Source of the DNA: Salminus brasiliensis
Taxonomy: Eukaryota > Chordata > Actinopteri > Characiformes > Bryconidae
Assembly: GCF_030463535.1 (NCBI RefSeq)
Contig: NC_132878.1
Span: forward strand, 93,598,839 to 93,662,838
DNA length: 64,000 nucleotides
Reading direction: 5' to 3'
The notes beneath the pieces were generated by a model that did no database searches, was not told the DNA's origin, and saw only the letters and a program-made list of their open reading frames with translations. The position numbers were made by a program, and so were the translations under genes. Within the stretch, counting starts at the first letter, position 1. Each line of letters begins with the position of its first letter. Below, in pieces: positions 11,850 to 24,267 of the stretch.

Positions 11850-13245
<1,396 letters not shown>

Positions 13246-13251
13246 TATATA

Positions 13252-13311
<60 letters not shown>

Positions 13312-13312
13312 T
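13246..13312. repeat. (TA)n microsatellite next to the Tc1 end
   Basis: About 60 bases of uninterrupted TA repeats start right after the transposon end. This fits the TA target preference of Tc1 elements. Confidence 0.95.
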
Positions 13313-13329
13313 ATACTTTGCTACCTCAG

Positions 13330-13590
13330 TACCTGCTGTGTTTATAATGTTTCATGTGCATTATAAGCTGTCTGCATATAATGTCACAGCATGCTAAATT
13401 TCTATGCACCTTATAATCACTACCTCTACTCAGTAATGAGTCGTATTTATTGTATTTATTGTCTTTCTCGTCTTTTTAGTTTAATGTTGTCACCTTTCTG
13501 CAGTCTGCCCTGTACCCTTGTTGAAATGCAATTTCATTGCTCTGTGTACTTGTACTGACCTGAAATGACAATAAAAGCCACTTTACCTGC
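13330..13590 (+). mobile_element. LINE 3' tail
   Basis: The end GAAATGACAATAAAAGCCAC, with upstream CAATTTCATTGCTCTGTG, matches the tail of the longer LINE fragment at 61670-62325. The copy is heavily 5'-truncated. Confidence 0.65.
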
Positions 13591-14165
13591 CTTGACTAAT
13601 AGCATTTTTAGGATTTTAGGCCGTAGAGTATCAAACAATACTTCTAAGCTATTGGTTCCTCAAAGACACATGGAGCGTCGTCACTGTATTTTTTCCAATG
13701 CAAAGCCAGTGCACAGATCATCAGTACATAGTCCTCATTTTCAGAATGCATCAGGCTTGTTTAGATGTGGTGAGAAAGCAGGGAAGCTTTTCTTCTGATG
13801 GCTCTTCTTCAGCTTCTTCTTCAGCTTATATTTGAGCAGGTGTTGCTGCACAGTAGAACAGTGCACTCCAGAGTCTGCAAAATCTTACTGAAGGTCTTTT
13901 GCAGTCAAACAGGGGTTGAGCCTAAGCTCAGATTTGCCATTCTAGCAGTTTTTAATTTGGCCTCTATTGTTCCTGTTAACTGCCAACTCAATTATTCATC
14001 TAATTTAGTTAGGGCCAATTCCCACTCACTAGTTAGGTCTCCCCTATGCTTCACAGCTCACCGCAAGCCTGTTACCTCAGCTAACAGACAGCCCACGCTA
14101 AGTGAGGGGCGGCAATTTGCCTCTCTTTACAAAAGGGCCTGCAAAAACCTTGGTACCAGCAGACG
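13591..14165. other. intergenic, no gene seen
   Basis: A 124-codon frame (13798-14172) is open, but it shows no known family and has a leucine/serine-rich composition typical of chance frames. GCTTCTTCTTCAGC-type short repeats lie near 13805. Confidence 0.4.
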
Positions 14166-14445
14166 TGAATAAAGTACTAGTGAAAGTACAAGTGCTGTAT
14201 CAGAAAAGTGACTTGAGTAGAAGTTGAAGTTCTTTAAGCTCCAGACTTTAGTGGAAGTACTAAAGTATTCAACATTTTTAGTACTTAAGTATTTGTAAGT
14301 AGTTTATTCTGAATTTTACTACTTAAGTACTGAAAGTAAAAGTACAGTACTGTCTTCTGTAGTTCTTACAGAAAGCAGTCAAAAGTTTGGGTGTCTGTAG
14401 AGAAGTAAACGTGAAAGAAGTTCTACTTCCTTACTATACATCTCT
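14166..14445. mobile_element. hAT-like nonautonomous repeat rich in AAGTACTTAAGTA motifs
   Basis: Repeated AAGTACT, ACTTAAGTA and AAAGTACAGTAC motifs in both orientations are typical of an abundant teleost DNA-transposon repeat. No coding sequence is present and the exact borders are uncertain. Confidence 0.55.
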
Positions 14446-14851
14446 GGGTACCAGCAAGTTCAGCTGCCAGTATCTTAAGCATCTATGGACTCGTTAAGTA
14501 ATATGATTGGCTAGAGTTGGCCCAGCCAGTTAGCTCAAATGACCCATTGTAGTGTTAAGTTCATTTATTAGTGTTCTACATGAACTAACATTAGTGGCTA
14601 GAGCAGGAGGGCTCTTGAGCTATTCTAAAGCAAACTCCACCATCCACCACTTCTGCTTCATTTCCTGCATAGATCCTGGGGCTGATGGGCCCCCAGCACG
14701 TTGGGGCTAGAGTGTTTTCTCAGCTTGTTGCTTTTTTAGTGATTCATTGAAGCTCAGTGGAGCTCAATGGTGGAACATCAGGTCCTATAAGCGCCATTAT
14801 GAGCCAAATTTAAGAAGTCTTTTTACTGTAACACTGCAATTTCAGAGATAC

Positions 14852-15130
14852 CCTATACATCCAAAAGTTTGTGGACACACCTCCTAAAGAATGCCTTCAA
14901 TTACTTTAAGTTACACCCATTGCACTGATGCCAATGTGCAGTGGAACTGTGCTCTCTGGAATGATGGATGACCTCACTAACGCTCTTGTCGCTGAATGCA
15001 ATCAAATCCTCACAACAATGCTCCTCCAAAATCTAGTAGAAAGTCTTCTTCCCTGGACTATTCTGTGCTCATTTCAAGTGACCTGATGGAGTGATATCAT
15101 AAGTCTTCAGATGAGATGAGTTTAAAGTGG
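14852..15130 (+). mobile_element. Tc1-like deletion derivative (lineage B)
   Basis: The left terminus CATCCAAAAGTTTGTGGACA is followed by 5' noncoding sequence (TTGCACTGATGCCAATGTGC) and then directly by sequence encoding a decayed transposase C terminus (LTNALVAECN, then NLVESLLPW). The central transposase region is deleted. Confidence 0.75.
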
Positions 15131-15136
15131 AGCACT

Positions 15137-15262
15137 GATCAGCCATAACATTAAAACCACCCGACTAATATTGCGTAGGTCACCCTCGTCCAACCAAAAC
15201 AGCTCTGACCTGTCGAGGCATGGACTTCACAAGGCCTCTGAAGGTGTCCTGTGGTCAAGTGA
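15137..15262 (-). mobile_element. Tc1-like relic (lineage C), C-terminal end
   Basis: The terminus GATCAGCCATAACATTAAAA opens at 15137. The minus strand encodes SMPRQVRAVL, the usual C-terminal motif of this lineage. Only the last about 125 bases remain. Confidence 0.75.
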
Positions 15263-15515
15263 GCCATACAGGGAGGAGAAGTTAGGGCCTGTAACTGACA
15301 GGGGCCTTGAAAAAAATTATTAATAGAGTATTTTTGGCAGATTTCTTAGAGTTGTGGGCCCCGATATCCTGGCCAGCTCCCCTGCCTGTGGTATCTTGCG
15401 CCACAACGTTAGCAGCACATTCAGTAAACCCTGCAAAAGGCTTAGTGAGACTTGGGAGCCCATGACCCTGCTGTCAGTTCACTGGTTGACAATTCAACTA
15501 ACTAACGATTGCCTC

Positions 15516-15870
15516 GATCAGCCATAACATTAAAACCACCTGCCTAATGTTGTATAGGTCAGCTCCTGTAGACCTGTAGACCTCTGAAGGTATCTTGTGG
15601 TAGCTGACACCAAGACCAGAGCAGCAGATCCAGGAAGTTGTTGAGGTGGAGCCTCCATAAGAATCAGTGAGGTTGCAGGTTCATTTTTAGCAGGGACCCA
15701 CACCCCCACAAGGCCTGCCTGATGTTCTGGAGATGTTCTGACCCAGTCGTCTAGAACATCACAGTTTGGCTCGCCCATTTTTCCTGCTTTTACCGACACT
15801 CCACCTTCAAGAACTGACTGTTCACTTGCTGACTAATTTGTGGAACCCACCCCTTGACATCGTTGTGTAT
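15516..15870 (-). mobile_element. Tc1-like internally deleted copy (lineage C)
   Basis: The terminus at 15516-15543 repeats that at 15137. On the minus strand the sequence goes from an HTH-like start (DDWVRTSPEHQAGLVG, corresponding to a decayed RLGQSISKTAGLVG region) to a C-terminal remnant in about 350 bases. The interior of the transposase is missing. Confidence 0.65.
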
Positions 15871-16635
15871 AGAATAAGACATGTACACAGGAACGCCATG
15901 TAATGAACTGCTAAGCCTGATCATAGAGAGATATTCCACCCCGTCACTTTCCTCAGACGTCATGAGATCAGTGTGTTGTCTGGGCTGTAATTCTCAGCAG
16001 GGTTGTTATGAGCGATATGGTGAGAGCTAAATACAAATGAAACTGTGGAGGATTAAAAAAAACTGATTACTTGACAGGAAAACAAGGTCAGATTAGCATG
16101 TCCACTGCCACCAGTCTTGTGGAACATCTCACAATGTGAATGCGTATCACACGAGTCGCTAGTTTAATGTGTCACCAGCCTGTTTCATTACCTAATTGAC
16201 TAGTAGTGGAATGACAGCTGAAGACTGTCCTCCGCGAGAAGTACCAGCACTACTTCCGAGAACACCTACCTGACTGAAAGTAAGAGTAGGCCTACGCAGC
16301 TACAATAAGATCAAATATGAGAAGTAAAAAGCTGTTGGTTTTGTGGTGCTCGTGCACTTTCACATTTGCTGGCACCTCAGTGCATTCTTTCACAAACTGG
16401 GTTCATAAAGCTGTGGGAAAGTTTGGTAATGACCAAGCCAGCCTGGTTTAACTCGGCTGCAGAGTGATGGAGGAACACATTTCACACAAAATATGTGACT
16501 TACAGTCTGGGAACCGGGGGTGAAGATACTGTACTGTAAAGCCCAGTGTTGAAATCCATTATTTTGACTGACTGAAGAAAGCCTGCTGCCGCTGCCACAC
16601 TCAACAAACCTCCATCTCCATTCTTTGTCCTTCAC
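15871..16635. other. intergenic, no gene seen
   Basis: No gene-like frame and no clearly recognised repeat. Composition is mixed. Confidence 0.5.
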
Positions 16636-16639
16636 TTTT

Positions 16640-16712
16640 TGACATAATGTGATCCTGGCAGTTGTTCTTTATGTCGTGTCCAACTTTCATGATGAATGGG
16701 CCAATAGAATGC
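16640..16712 (+). repeat. dispersed repeat with CCAATAGAAATGCTC core, copy 1
   Basis: The sequence GGCAGTTGTTCTTTATGTCG and the CCAATAGAATGCT core recur near 49020, 51715, 59645, 61046 and 62330. The family has no coding sequence and no obvious ends. Confidence 0.65.
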
Positions 16713-16989
16713 TAGTGTGGACCGCACCCTGAGGCGAAACGGGAGGGTGGAGTCACATAGGCCAGGAGTACCAGTTAGCTTTCTGTGGTCTGCGTGTGAA
16801 GCCCCCCCCCTCGTCCTGTTAGAGTGGTGGTCCGAAGAAGAGGGCGAAAACGGGGAGAAGTTTGGTGCGGCGTTTGTTCGGACGGGGATAGACTGTGAGG
16901 TGTGGGTATATAAAGAGGTTGAGAACCTAGAGAAGGTGGGGTTAGGGGTGTGGTAAGTTACAATTCTTACAAAAATTCCAATACTTCCA

Positions 16990-17265
16990 CATATGGACAA
17001 AAGTATTGGGACACACTGTGGGTCCCATCGCCATAGGTGTGTAAAATCAACCTCCTAGTCCTGCAGTCTGCCTTTCTTCCACACATTAGTGAAAGAACGG
17101 GAGGTTCTGAAGAGCTCACTGAACTCCAGCATGGTTCTGTATGTAATAGGAGCAGACTGGACCCATGGTCCAGTTGTCAAATTCACAGGTTGTCCTTTAT
17201 TGGACCATTTTTGGTAGGTATTGACCACTGCATAGTGGGAACACCCCACAAGACCTACCTGATGT
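16990..17265 (-). mobile_element. chimeric Tc1 relic: lineage D end joined to a lineage C fragment
   Basis: Positions 16993-17013 carry the lineage D terminus GGACAAAAGTATTGGGACAC. Positions up to about 17160 match its HTH region on the minus strand. From about 17175 to 17265 the minus strand instead encodes GCSHYAVVNTYQKWSNKGQP, the HTH continuation of lineage C. Two different Tc1 lineages therefore abut. Confidence 0.65.
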
Positions 17266-17545
17266 TTTGCAACTTATCCAGAATGCAGCAGCAGAATGCA
17301 ACTTCAACGCTTCTAAGTTCAGCCATGTTCATCTCCTCCATCGCCAGAGTCAGGGGTTTGAATCTGATGACCTGGGCAGCAGCTACAGGAAGCCAGTGAA
17401 GAGAGAACGCAGCAGAGGAGGAGATGAACATGGCTGAGGTTAGAAAAGTTGAAGACGACCCGTGCCGCTGCATTCTGGATAAGTTGCAGGGGTCTGATGG
17501 TGCGCAGAGGGAGACCAGCCAGAAGAGAGCTGCAGTAGTCAAGTC
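17266..17545 (-). mobile_element. LINE fragment arranged as an inverted repeat
   Basis: The minus strand reads LHWLPVAAA, a recurrent motif of the C-terminal part of teleost LINE reverse transcriptases, with NLSRMQ before it. The arms 17269-17339 and 17417-17487 are inverted copies (GCAACTTATCCAGAATGCAG against CTGCATTCTGGATAAGTTGC), so the fragment folds back on itself. Confidence 0.65.
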
Positions 17546-17698
17546 ATGTTATATTTACTTCCCCCCAATATTTTAAATATACCATAAGCAACGGCATATT
17601 ACATATATTAAATATAACATATTTAATATACTATTGCTTTTGCAGATTACATGTTTTTTCCCCAACAATTAGTAATTCATAATGATATGGACTTGTTT

Positions 17699-17700
<2 letters not shown>

Positions 17701-17765
<65 letters not shown>
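17701..17765. repeat. (TA)n microsatellite
   Basis: About 65 bases of uninterrupted TA repeat. Overlapping frames on both strands reading YIYIYI are artefacts. Confidence 0.95.
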
Positions 17766-17768
<3 letters not shown>

Positions 17769-17979
17769 AATACGCTTATTACAATTGATGTCATTTATTT
17801 TATGGCATTTCATTACTCTGAAATGTTTTTGTTCATTTGCATAAACTTCCCCTTCTTTTCCCGACTTTCTCCCGTCTCTGAATAATACTGGAGACATCAA
17901 AACAACAGAATGACACATATGGAGTTATGCAGTGACCAAAACAAATCCAAACTACTATTTTAGTTTCTTCAAAGTACCC

Positions 17980-18050
17980 CCCCACACTCCCCGATTCCCC
18001 CCCCCCCCACCTACCACCAGCACCACTCCCCGAAACCCCCCTTTTGCCTT
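17980..18050. repeat. C-rich tract
   Basis: Runs of up to 14 C occur within a 70-base C-rich stretch, giving a G-quadruplex-compatible minus strand. Confidence 0.8.
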
Positions 18051-20150
18051 GATGCAGCTTTTGAGAGAATGCACAGTCTTGGCATTCTCTCAAGCAACTT
18101 CATGAGGAGCCACCTGGGATGCTTTTCCAACAGGAGTGAAGATCCACATATGCTCAGAGTGTGTCGACTGCTAAACTACTAAACGACTTGTTGGGGAAGC
18201 TTTTTAAATAAGTGTGTATTTTAAACTGAACTGCAGCATTATGTGTGTCTTAGAAACCAATGAACTCGTAGAGCAGCCAGGTGGGCCTGGACGTTTACAT
18301 GCAGTTATACATTATTTAAATGTTATAAATATATATATATATATATAAATATATATATAATGATTTAACTAAATATTATTACAGACGATTACAGAAAATA
18401 TATCACTATATATACTGGTGGACTCAGAGGGGGCAGTGGGGGTAAATGTCCCCCCCAGTGGTCCCTTGTCAAAAACATGTGTGTGTCCATTAGTGCCTTA
18501 TTGGCTGCCCTTCAGATGTTAAAAAAAAATTTGATCGAGTGCCCACTAGGGTGCCCCTACTTGCAATAACTTATGATGATGCGCCCCTGAAAATTTGATA
18601 GTGTCTTAACAAGTGTCCTTCTCTGGGTGCCCTTCCAGTAGAAGTAGGTGCTGTTATGAAGTGTCCTCATGCTGTTTGAGGTCTCTGAGGAACTCAGCTA
18701 TGTGCCTTATATGATACACTTGCCTTTAGGGTTTAGGGTTCAGTGTGGGTAATACAGTAAGCTCCCTTTAAAGATGTTAGGGTTGAGTTTAGCCTAAAAA
18801 CGTAATCTTAATCTTAATCAAGGATGAAGACTATTTCATCCTACATGGCGAATCATAGTTTTTTGCGCACTGTTTGGGGCCTCATGTTATGTAGTAGGTG
18901 CCCTTTTTCATTTTTTTATCTTTACAAAGCCCGATTGGGCCCTCTGTTCCAGGGGTGCTGAAGCATGGCTGACCCTGGTTTCTAAGCTGGGATTTGAGAA
19001 GAGTGTACTGTACGAGTATATTAACAATAAAAGGTGCTTAACATACTGAATGAGTGCCCTTAAACTCTAGTGGCAGATACTAGTTCTACGGTACACTGCT
19101 ATGATTTTGATACCCTAAAGCTGAAGTCTTGCATACAAGACTTTATCTGCAACCCAGTGACTTTACAGGACAGGCAAAACCCTCTTAGCTTTCAATGTAG
19201 AGAACAACTGCCAGATTCAGTGGTCAAAAAGTGAAAAACTGAAAGACGGAGATACCCGTTGCTATCTTACACTCTGCCTTCTTATTCTCATGCCTTCCTC
19301 CTGCACCGTTTAAACAGCAGCGCTGCTTGTGAATATATCTACACTGATGGGCGCGGTGGTCTTGAAATAAGAGGTTTTCAGGTCGGTTTCTGGAGTATTG
19401 CTGTGTATCTCAGCAACGGAAAACACAGCAGGAGCTCCACTAACTGAAAACAGTCTAGACAGACGTTCATCAACAGTCAGACGTTCGTTGCTATCTCAGC
19501 AGTGAATTGTCAACACAGGCGTGTGCAGCCCGACGCTCGTACACCCCCCCACCGCTTTACACCACTGAAACAGCAACCCGCCAAGGTCAGTCTGACCGCA
19601 CCTGGCTCTTAAAGGGATGGCGAGAGACACGCTCATTGGTTTATTACTGCACATTACTTCCAAAAAACCACACCCATGATTCATTAAAAGACTTAGTACA
19701 TGACTTTTGTGGGTTTTGAGACGAGCAAGGCGAACTTTTCATTGTTACGATAGCAAAGACACACCAACATGCCCTAAATCAAGCTGCATGGGGCACAGTT
19801 GGCACAGTTAAAATAGGGCCCCTGGTGTGATCTGATGATATGATGTTCTACACTAAGTTAAATTAGCTGAGGCTAATGCTTCCTTACAGTATTGTACATG
19901 GAACGAGTCTCCACCACATAGTGCAAGTCAATTTAAGTCCTTGTGTCAATGCAGTGTCTTTTACCTCATCAAATATCTTATTCCTCCCACTTTAGTACTG
20001 CCAATCAACCCACCCGTTCATAGAAGGGTAAGGACTTAACACGTCTCTTCTAATACAGGCAAAGCCAGACACCGCCTCTTGTCGAATTGCTTCCGAAACG
20101 CTCTGCAGAAAGCACTGGGTCCGTAGCTCCACCGCACCAGCTAACAGACA
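18051..20150. other. intergenic, old repeat sequence, no gene seen
   Basis: Around 18410-18990 there are repeated TGCCC(T/C)T and GTGCCC motifs, which look like a decayed nonautonomous transposon. A short AT run lies at 18329-18360. No recognised protein is encoded. Confidence 0.4.
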
Positions 20151-20159
20151 CCTCTGCTA

Positions 20160-20315
20160 GCCAACATCGCTTAAGGGTGATGAGGGGAGAGAGCACCATC
20201 TACCCACCTGGAGAAAGGCCAGCCGCTGATGGCAAAGTGGCATGGCTCAGGATTTGATCTTGTGACCCCCAGGCCATAGGAGCAGTGCAGTAGGCCGCTG
20301 AATCGTGTCACACAG
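20160..20315 (-). mobile_element. tRNA-derived SINE, minus orientation
   Basis: The plus strand runs GAGAGCACCATCTACCCACC, then CATGGCTCAGGATTTGATCT and TGTGACCCCCAGGCCATAGG. This is the inverted form of a common teleost SINE head with decayed A and B boxes. A further decayed stretch follows to about 20450. Confidence 0.55.
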
Positions 20316-20779
20316 GTTGGAGAATGTAGAGTAGGGATTCTTACCCAAGGACTCTTATTGGCGTAGTGTGGTGTGCTTGCCTGGCCGAGGAACTGAACCT
20401 TAGTCTGAACCCTAGTGTTGTTACCCACTATGCTACTCTACCCATAGTGGGTCCTTATGTAGGTATGCTTCAAGTAAAGTGTTAACTCAGCTGTAAATCA
20501 GTTTCATTTCCATGCTGTGGGAGCAGTTAGTGAGTTACACCATCACCAAGGGCCTTCAGGGGGCTTTATTCAATCCTACCTGCACCAATCTCCCACTTGT
20601 TGGTGCAGATGATGGGGAATTGATGAAGTAACCGAGCACTGGGCTTTCAGACGGCTGGATGTTCTGCAGAGGTCCATCAAAAAAAGGGCATTCATACAAA
20701 GTGAAGCTGAAGCTAAATAAATAAAATGCTGTAAATGGAATGATGCCATTAAAAATACTTCTGTTTTAGACGTTCACTT

Positions 20780-20925
20780 ACCCATCAATGAAATCCTGAG
20801 AACCTTTTTAAAGCTCTACAGAACCTTTCCTTGGTGTAAAGGTTCTTCACACTCACACATATTGTTGGCAAACATGCGTCTTTAGGAAACCAAAAGTGGT
20901 TCTTCTAGTCATTCTGCTAGACTTA
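20780..20925. repeat. GGTTCT-type dispersed repeat
   Basis: The motifs AGAACCTTTCC, AAAGGTTCTTC and CCAAAAGTGGTTCTTCTAG mark a repeat also seen at 480-545, 1015-1100 and 25980-26190. Confidence 0.55.
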
Positions 20926-20943
20926 CCTATCATTGAAATCTAA

Positions 20944-21488
20944 AGATGCACTTTATGGACAAAAGTATTGGGACACCTACAGGAGCTTTTATGACACCCC
21001 ATTCTAGACCCATAAACATATGCATTGCAGCTCTACCAGCAGCAGCAGCAGGTCTGGAGCTCTGCAGTTATGGAGTCAGTTGGAGGCTTTTCTGCACTCT
21101 GCTCTGAGCTCAGCACTCGGCCCTGACCCCGCTCTGTAACCTTACGTGGTCTGACAGACACTTGGTGGCTGAGCTGCTCTCTGTGAGCTGTTCCTCCTAA
21201 ACTCTTCCACTGTTCAATAATAACACACTCACAGCTGATGGAGGAAGATCTAGGAGGGAGGAAATTTCACCAGCTGACTTCTTGTTGTTGGTGCAGCGGT
21301 GTCTCCTATTACATACAGAACCACGCTGGAGTTCAGTGAGCTCTTTAGAACCACTAATGTGTGAGAATGAAAGAAAGGCAGACTGCATGGCTAGGAGCTT
21401 GATCTTATACACCCGTGACAACGGGACCGACTGACAGACATAAAATCAGTGATTGAGAGGTGTGTCCCAATACTTTTGTCCACTTAGT
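20944..21488 (-). mobile_element. Tc1-like element (lineage D), about 540 bp with both ends
   Basis: The left end ATGGACAAAAGTATTGGGAC and the right end TGTCCCAATACTTTTGTCCA are inverted copies. The minus strand encodes a decayed HTH (GSKELTELQRGSVCN, then KSAGEISSLLDLPPSAVSV) of Tc1 type, but nothing of the catalytic domain. This is the longest lineage D copy here. Confidence 0.8.
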
Positions 21489-22560
21489 ATATGATTCTGT
21501 GGCATGAGTCAAAGAACCAGTTGAAGACCCTTCATGTTTGAGAGTGTATAAGCAGTGTGTGAGCAGTGTGTGAGCGTGAAACGGGAAGCTGAGGATGGAG
21601 TCTTCGGTACGGCTCTGCCGGCTTCAGCTGGATTATCAACAGAGTGAGAGACTTACTTCTCATTGAAATCTGATGATCTTTAAGGAAGTTTATTTGACAT
21701 TTGAAATCATTGAAATGTGCTTAATTCATACTGTACACAACTGTACACACTGAAGTCATGTTCACATGTCACATAATACACACCTGTACACAGTAAAGAT
21801 GATAAATTTACAGGGCAGCTGAAGGAACCTGCGAGGGCTTGGCAGAAGAATGCAGATCTGTTCAGCGTGGAGGCTCCGATACTGTACAGTACTGGCACTG
21901 CTCTGTTGGGTTTAGTAGCGCATGCAGACGGGTCATCTCTCGCGGGACGTCCTGTCCACATGTCAACATCCAGCCCAGTCATTTGAAGTATTTGAAAATA
22001 TTACAAAGCAGAACATCCACATGCAGGGCTTGAACACAGAGAGATCTGGTGATGTGACGGCGAGTGCCGCTAGAAGCTTCTGCACACTGTTGACATTCAT
22101 TGTGTGGAGCGTCTACCTCTTAAATGAAGCGTCTGCCACTTTCGGAAGGGTGTGCGTTTGTCGGTCAGGAGACAAATAAGCTACTCAAGACTGGTGAGGT
22201 CTAAGCACAGCACGTTTTTAGGCCTGGACAAGGTGTAAGGTGTTTAATAGTGGCAGCAAGTTCCTTTAGACAGCAGCTCTGCTTAAACTTACCCTGCTTT
22301 AGGTCTAATTCCTAGAATTCCCATTGGTTTAAATGGGGGGAAACAACACATACAGGCTATCAAAAGAAACATCAGGCCTTAAGGAAGTTTCCAGGCCCGG
22401 CTCTTTTTCAGCTTCAAAGCAGAAGCGTGGCCCTCCTGCGGCTCGGGCCCAGCCTGGGTGACACCTCGGCGCAGGTGCGAACAGGTGAAGCTGCGGGTTC
22501 AGCGAGGGGTCACGCACAGCACCTGCATCTCTTTACACCTCCTCTCCCTGAAGATGGGCT
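21489..22560. other. sequence just downstream of satb1, no gene seen
   Basis: No recognised gene. From about 22400 to 22740 the sequence is richer in G, C and CpG than its surroundings and lacks repeats, so it could be a noncoding regulatory element near the satb1 3' end. Confidence 0.4.
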
Positions 22561-22586
22561 CATTAACGAGGCATTAACACCAGCCG

Positions 22587-22592
22587 TTTATT
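22587..22592 (-). promoter_or_regulatory. candidate distal poly(A) signal AATAAA for satb1
   Basis: The minus strand reads AATAAA followed by CGGCTGGTGTTAATG, which contains a weak GT-rich element. It is an alternative or read-through end for the satb1 transcript. The surrounding 22430-22740 has higher CpG content than its neighbours. Confidence 0.3.
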
Positions 22593-22802
22593 TACCTGAA
22601 AACGTGCTCGCAATAGGAAACAAACAGCCAGAGAGAGAACGCGGCTCTGACGGGGTGGGGTCATGTGGAGCATACCGGGTTATTTTGGGAGAACAGCACT
22701 AAAAAACGAGCCGAAACGAGCAGCGCGCCGAGTCCTAATCTGCTCTGGTATTCATGTATATGGTGACATTAACGCAAAGATTCTGGGGTACAATACAAAC
22801 AG

Positions 22803-22808
22803 TTTAAT
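22803..22808 (-). promoter_or_regulatory. candidate poly(A) signal ATTAAA for satb1
   Basis: The plus strand reads TTTAAT, so the minus strand reads ATTAAA, the commonest variant signal. The following minus-strand bases (CTGTTTGTATTGT) are GT-rich, as expected downstream of a cleavage site. The match is plausible but short. Confidence 0.45.
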
Positions 22809-23037
22809 TGTGTCATTAACAATCAATAACCACTCCTAGTTAGAACAGTTCTGCTCAAAGAAACCGAGAAACACTTATAAAACAGTCAGTCGTAACAAAA
22901 TAACTGGTGTTCTCATTGCAATAAACTCATAAAAAAGAAACACTTTTGTTTTTATACAGAATATTTTATACAGGAATAGCTTTGAATTGGATCGTTAACC
23001 AAAGGAAGACACATTGCAAACATCGATTTCACACAAA

Positions 23038-23045
23038 TTGCATAT
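23038..23045 (-). promoter_or_regulatory. possible miR-448 seed match in the satb1 3' UTR
   Basis: The minus strand reads ATATGCAA, which is complementary to the miR-448 seed. Mammalian SATB1 has been reported as a miR-448 target. An 8-base match alone occurs by chance in AT-rich sequence, so this is only suggestive. Confidence 0.25.
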
Positions 23046-24267
23046 GTTTTTCTCTCTAAGGTGGTCTATAGGGTTAGTCATTTTTCCTAAGCTTATTTGC
23101 ATGATAGTAAAAATTGCATACGACATTAATTTGTGAAGCTTGTAGCATGAGTTGCTCGACATACAGCACTTTTTAGGCAACTGTTAAAGCACATTTTTCC
23201 ATTTAAAACGTTAAGACACTTTTTGATTTTACTGCCCATCGAAATTACATTTATAAATAGGAAAAAAAAGATCAGTGTAAATTTAACAAAAAAAAAAGAA
23301 AAAAAAAGCGCTATGTAACAGAAGATGTTCATAAAAACATAATTACATCAAAACACAGCATGATCTGCAAATAAATAATGTAGGATGATGGGGGGGGGGG
23401 AGGGAGGAGGAGGTATGTGATTCACATTTCCAACTGTGTGAAACTCCAGAAAATTACAGTGACAAAGGTTTGCAAAATAATCTAACATCGGCAGTGCCAT
23501 ATAGTACAAGGCATTTGTTGGCATAGTTTCTTTAAGACTGTATATTTTTATGTTTTTTTTTTCTTTACAATTAATATATGTCTATATATATATTTATATT
23601 TCTTCCAAACAAATAATAGAAGTAAAGATTGAGCTATTCTCCACCACTCTACTGCCTGCGGGTCACAGGGGGTTCCGGAGTTTTGAGTGATCCTTCCTTT
23701 TTTTTCTTTTCTTTTCTCGTTAGCCAGAAGTGCTAGACTCAGTACCTCACCGTTAAGGCCTTTTTCTCTGTTTCCACACCAGGTTTCAGTTGCGTTAAAA
23801 TAATAATAATAATAATAATAATATAAAAAAAAATCCAGTTAACACCACGTACGTAAACATCTATCAAAGTCTATCAAACTCCACTGACTTTTTTTTCCTC
23901 TTTTAAAATCAGTAGCTCAAGTTCAGAAGTTCAGTGTAAAAACAACAGACATCAAGTGCAGTCAGCAAATATCCACGGCAACATATTCAAGATTTTTTTT
24001 TCCTTTTTACGCTTTTTTTGTTTGTTTGTGCAGGTTATTTAAATGATGCGCGATTTCTTTACAGTGATAATAATAATAATAATAATAATAATACAGGGCT
24101 TTACAAAATGTAAAAGGTAATACTTCTTTTGTTTCTGTATTACTCAGTCCTGGGTCAAGAGTCTTACAGTTCTACTGCTGTAAGGCAGAGTTAGGAGAGA
24201 AAGAGAAAAATGAGAGATCGAGCTTGAAAGTAAGAGAGACAGCCAGAGAGAGAGAGAGATTGAGATT

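Larger units (their letters stand above)
22790..24267 (-). other. satb1: satb1 3' UTR (approximate)
   Basis: This AT-rich minus-strand sequence follows the stop codon. It holds a GA-rich run just after the stop, two AAT-type trinucleotide microsatellites (23800-23823 and 24066-24094) and several homopolymer runs. No coding signal is seen in either orientation. The distal end is placed near a variant poly(A) signal at 22803-22808. A canonical signal further on, at 22587-22592, would lengthen the UTR by about 220 bases. The boundary is inferred, not observed. Confidence 0.6.

Noticed and set aside
18724..18745. Telomere-like TTAGGGTTTAGGGTT
   Set aside because: Only two or three units, with imperfect spacing. 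This is expected by chance in a window this size.
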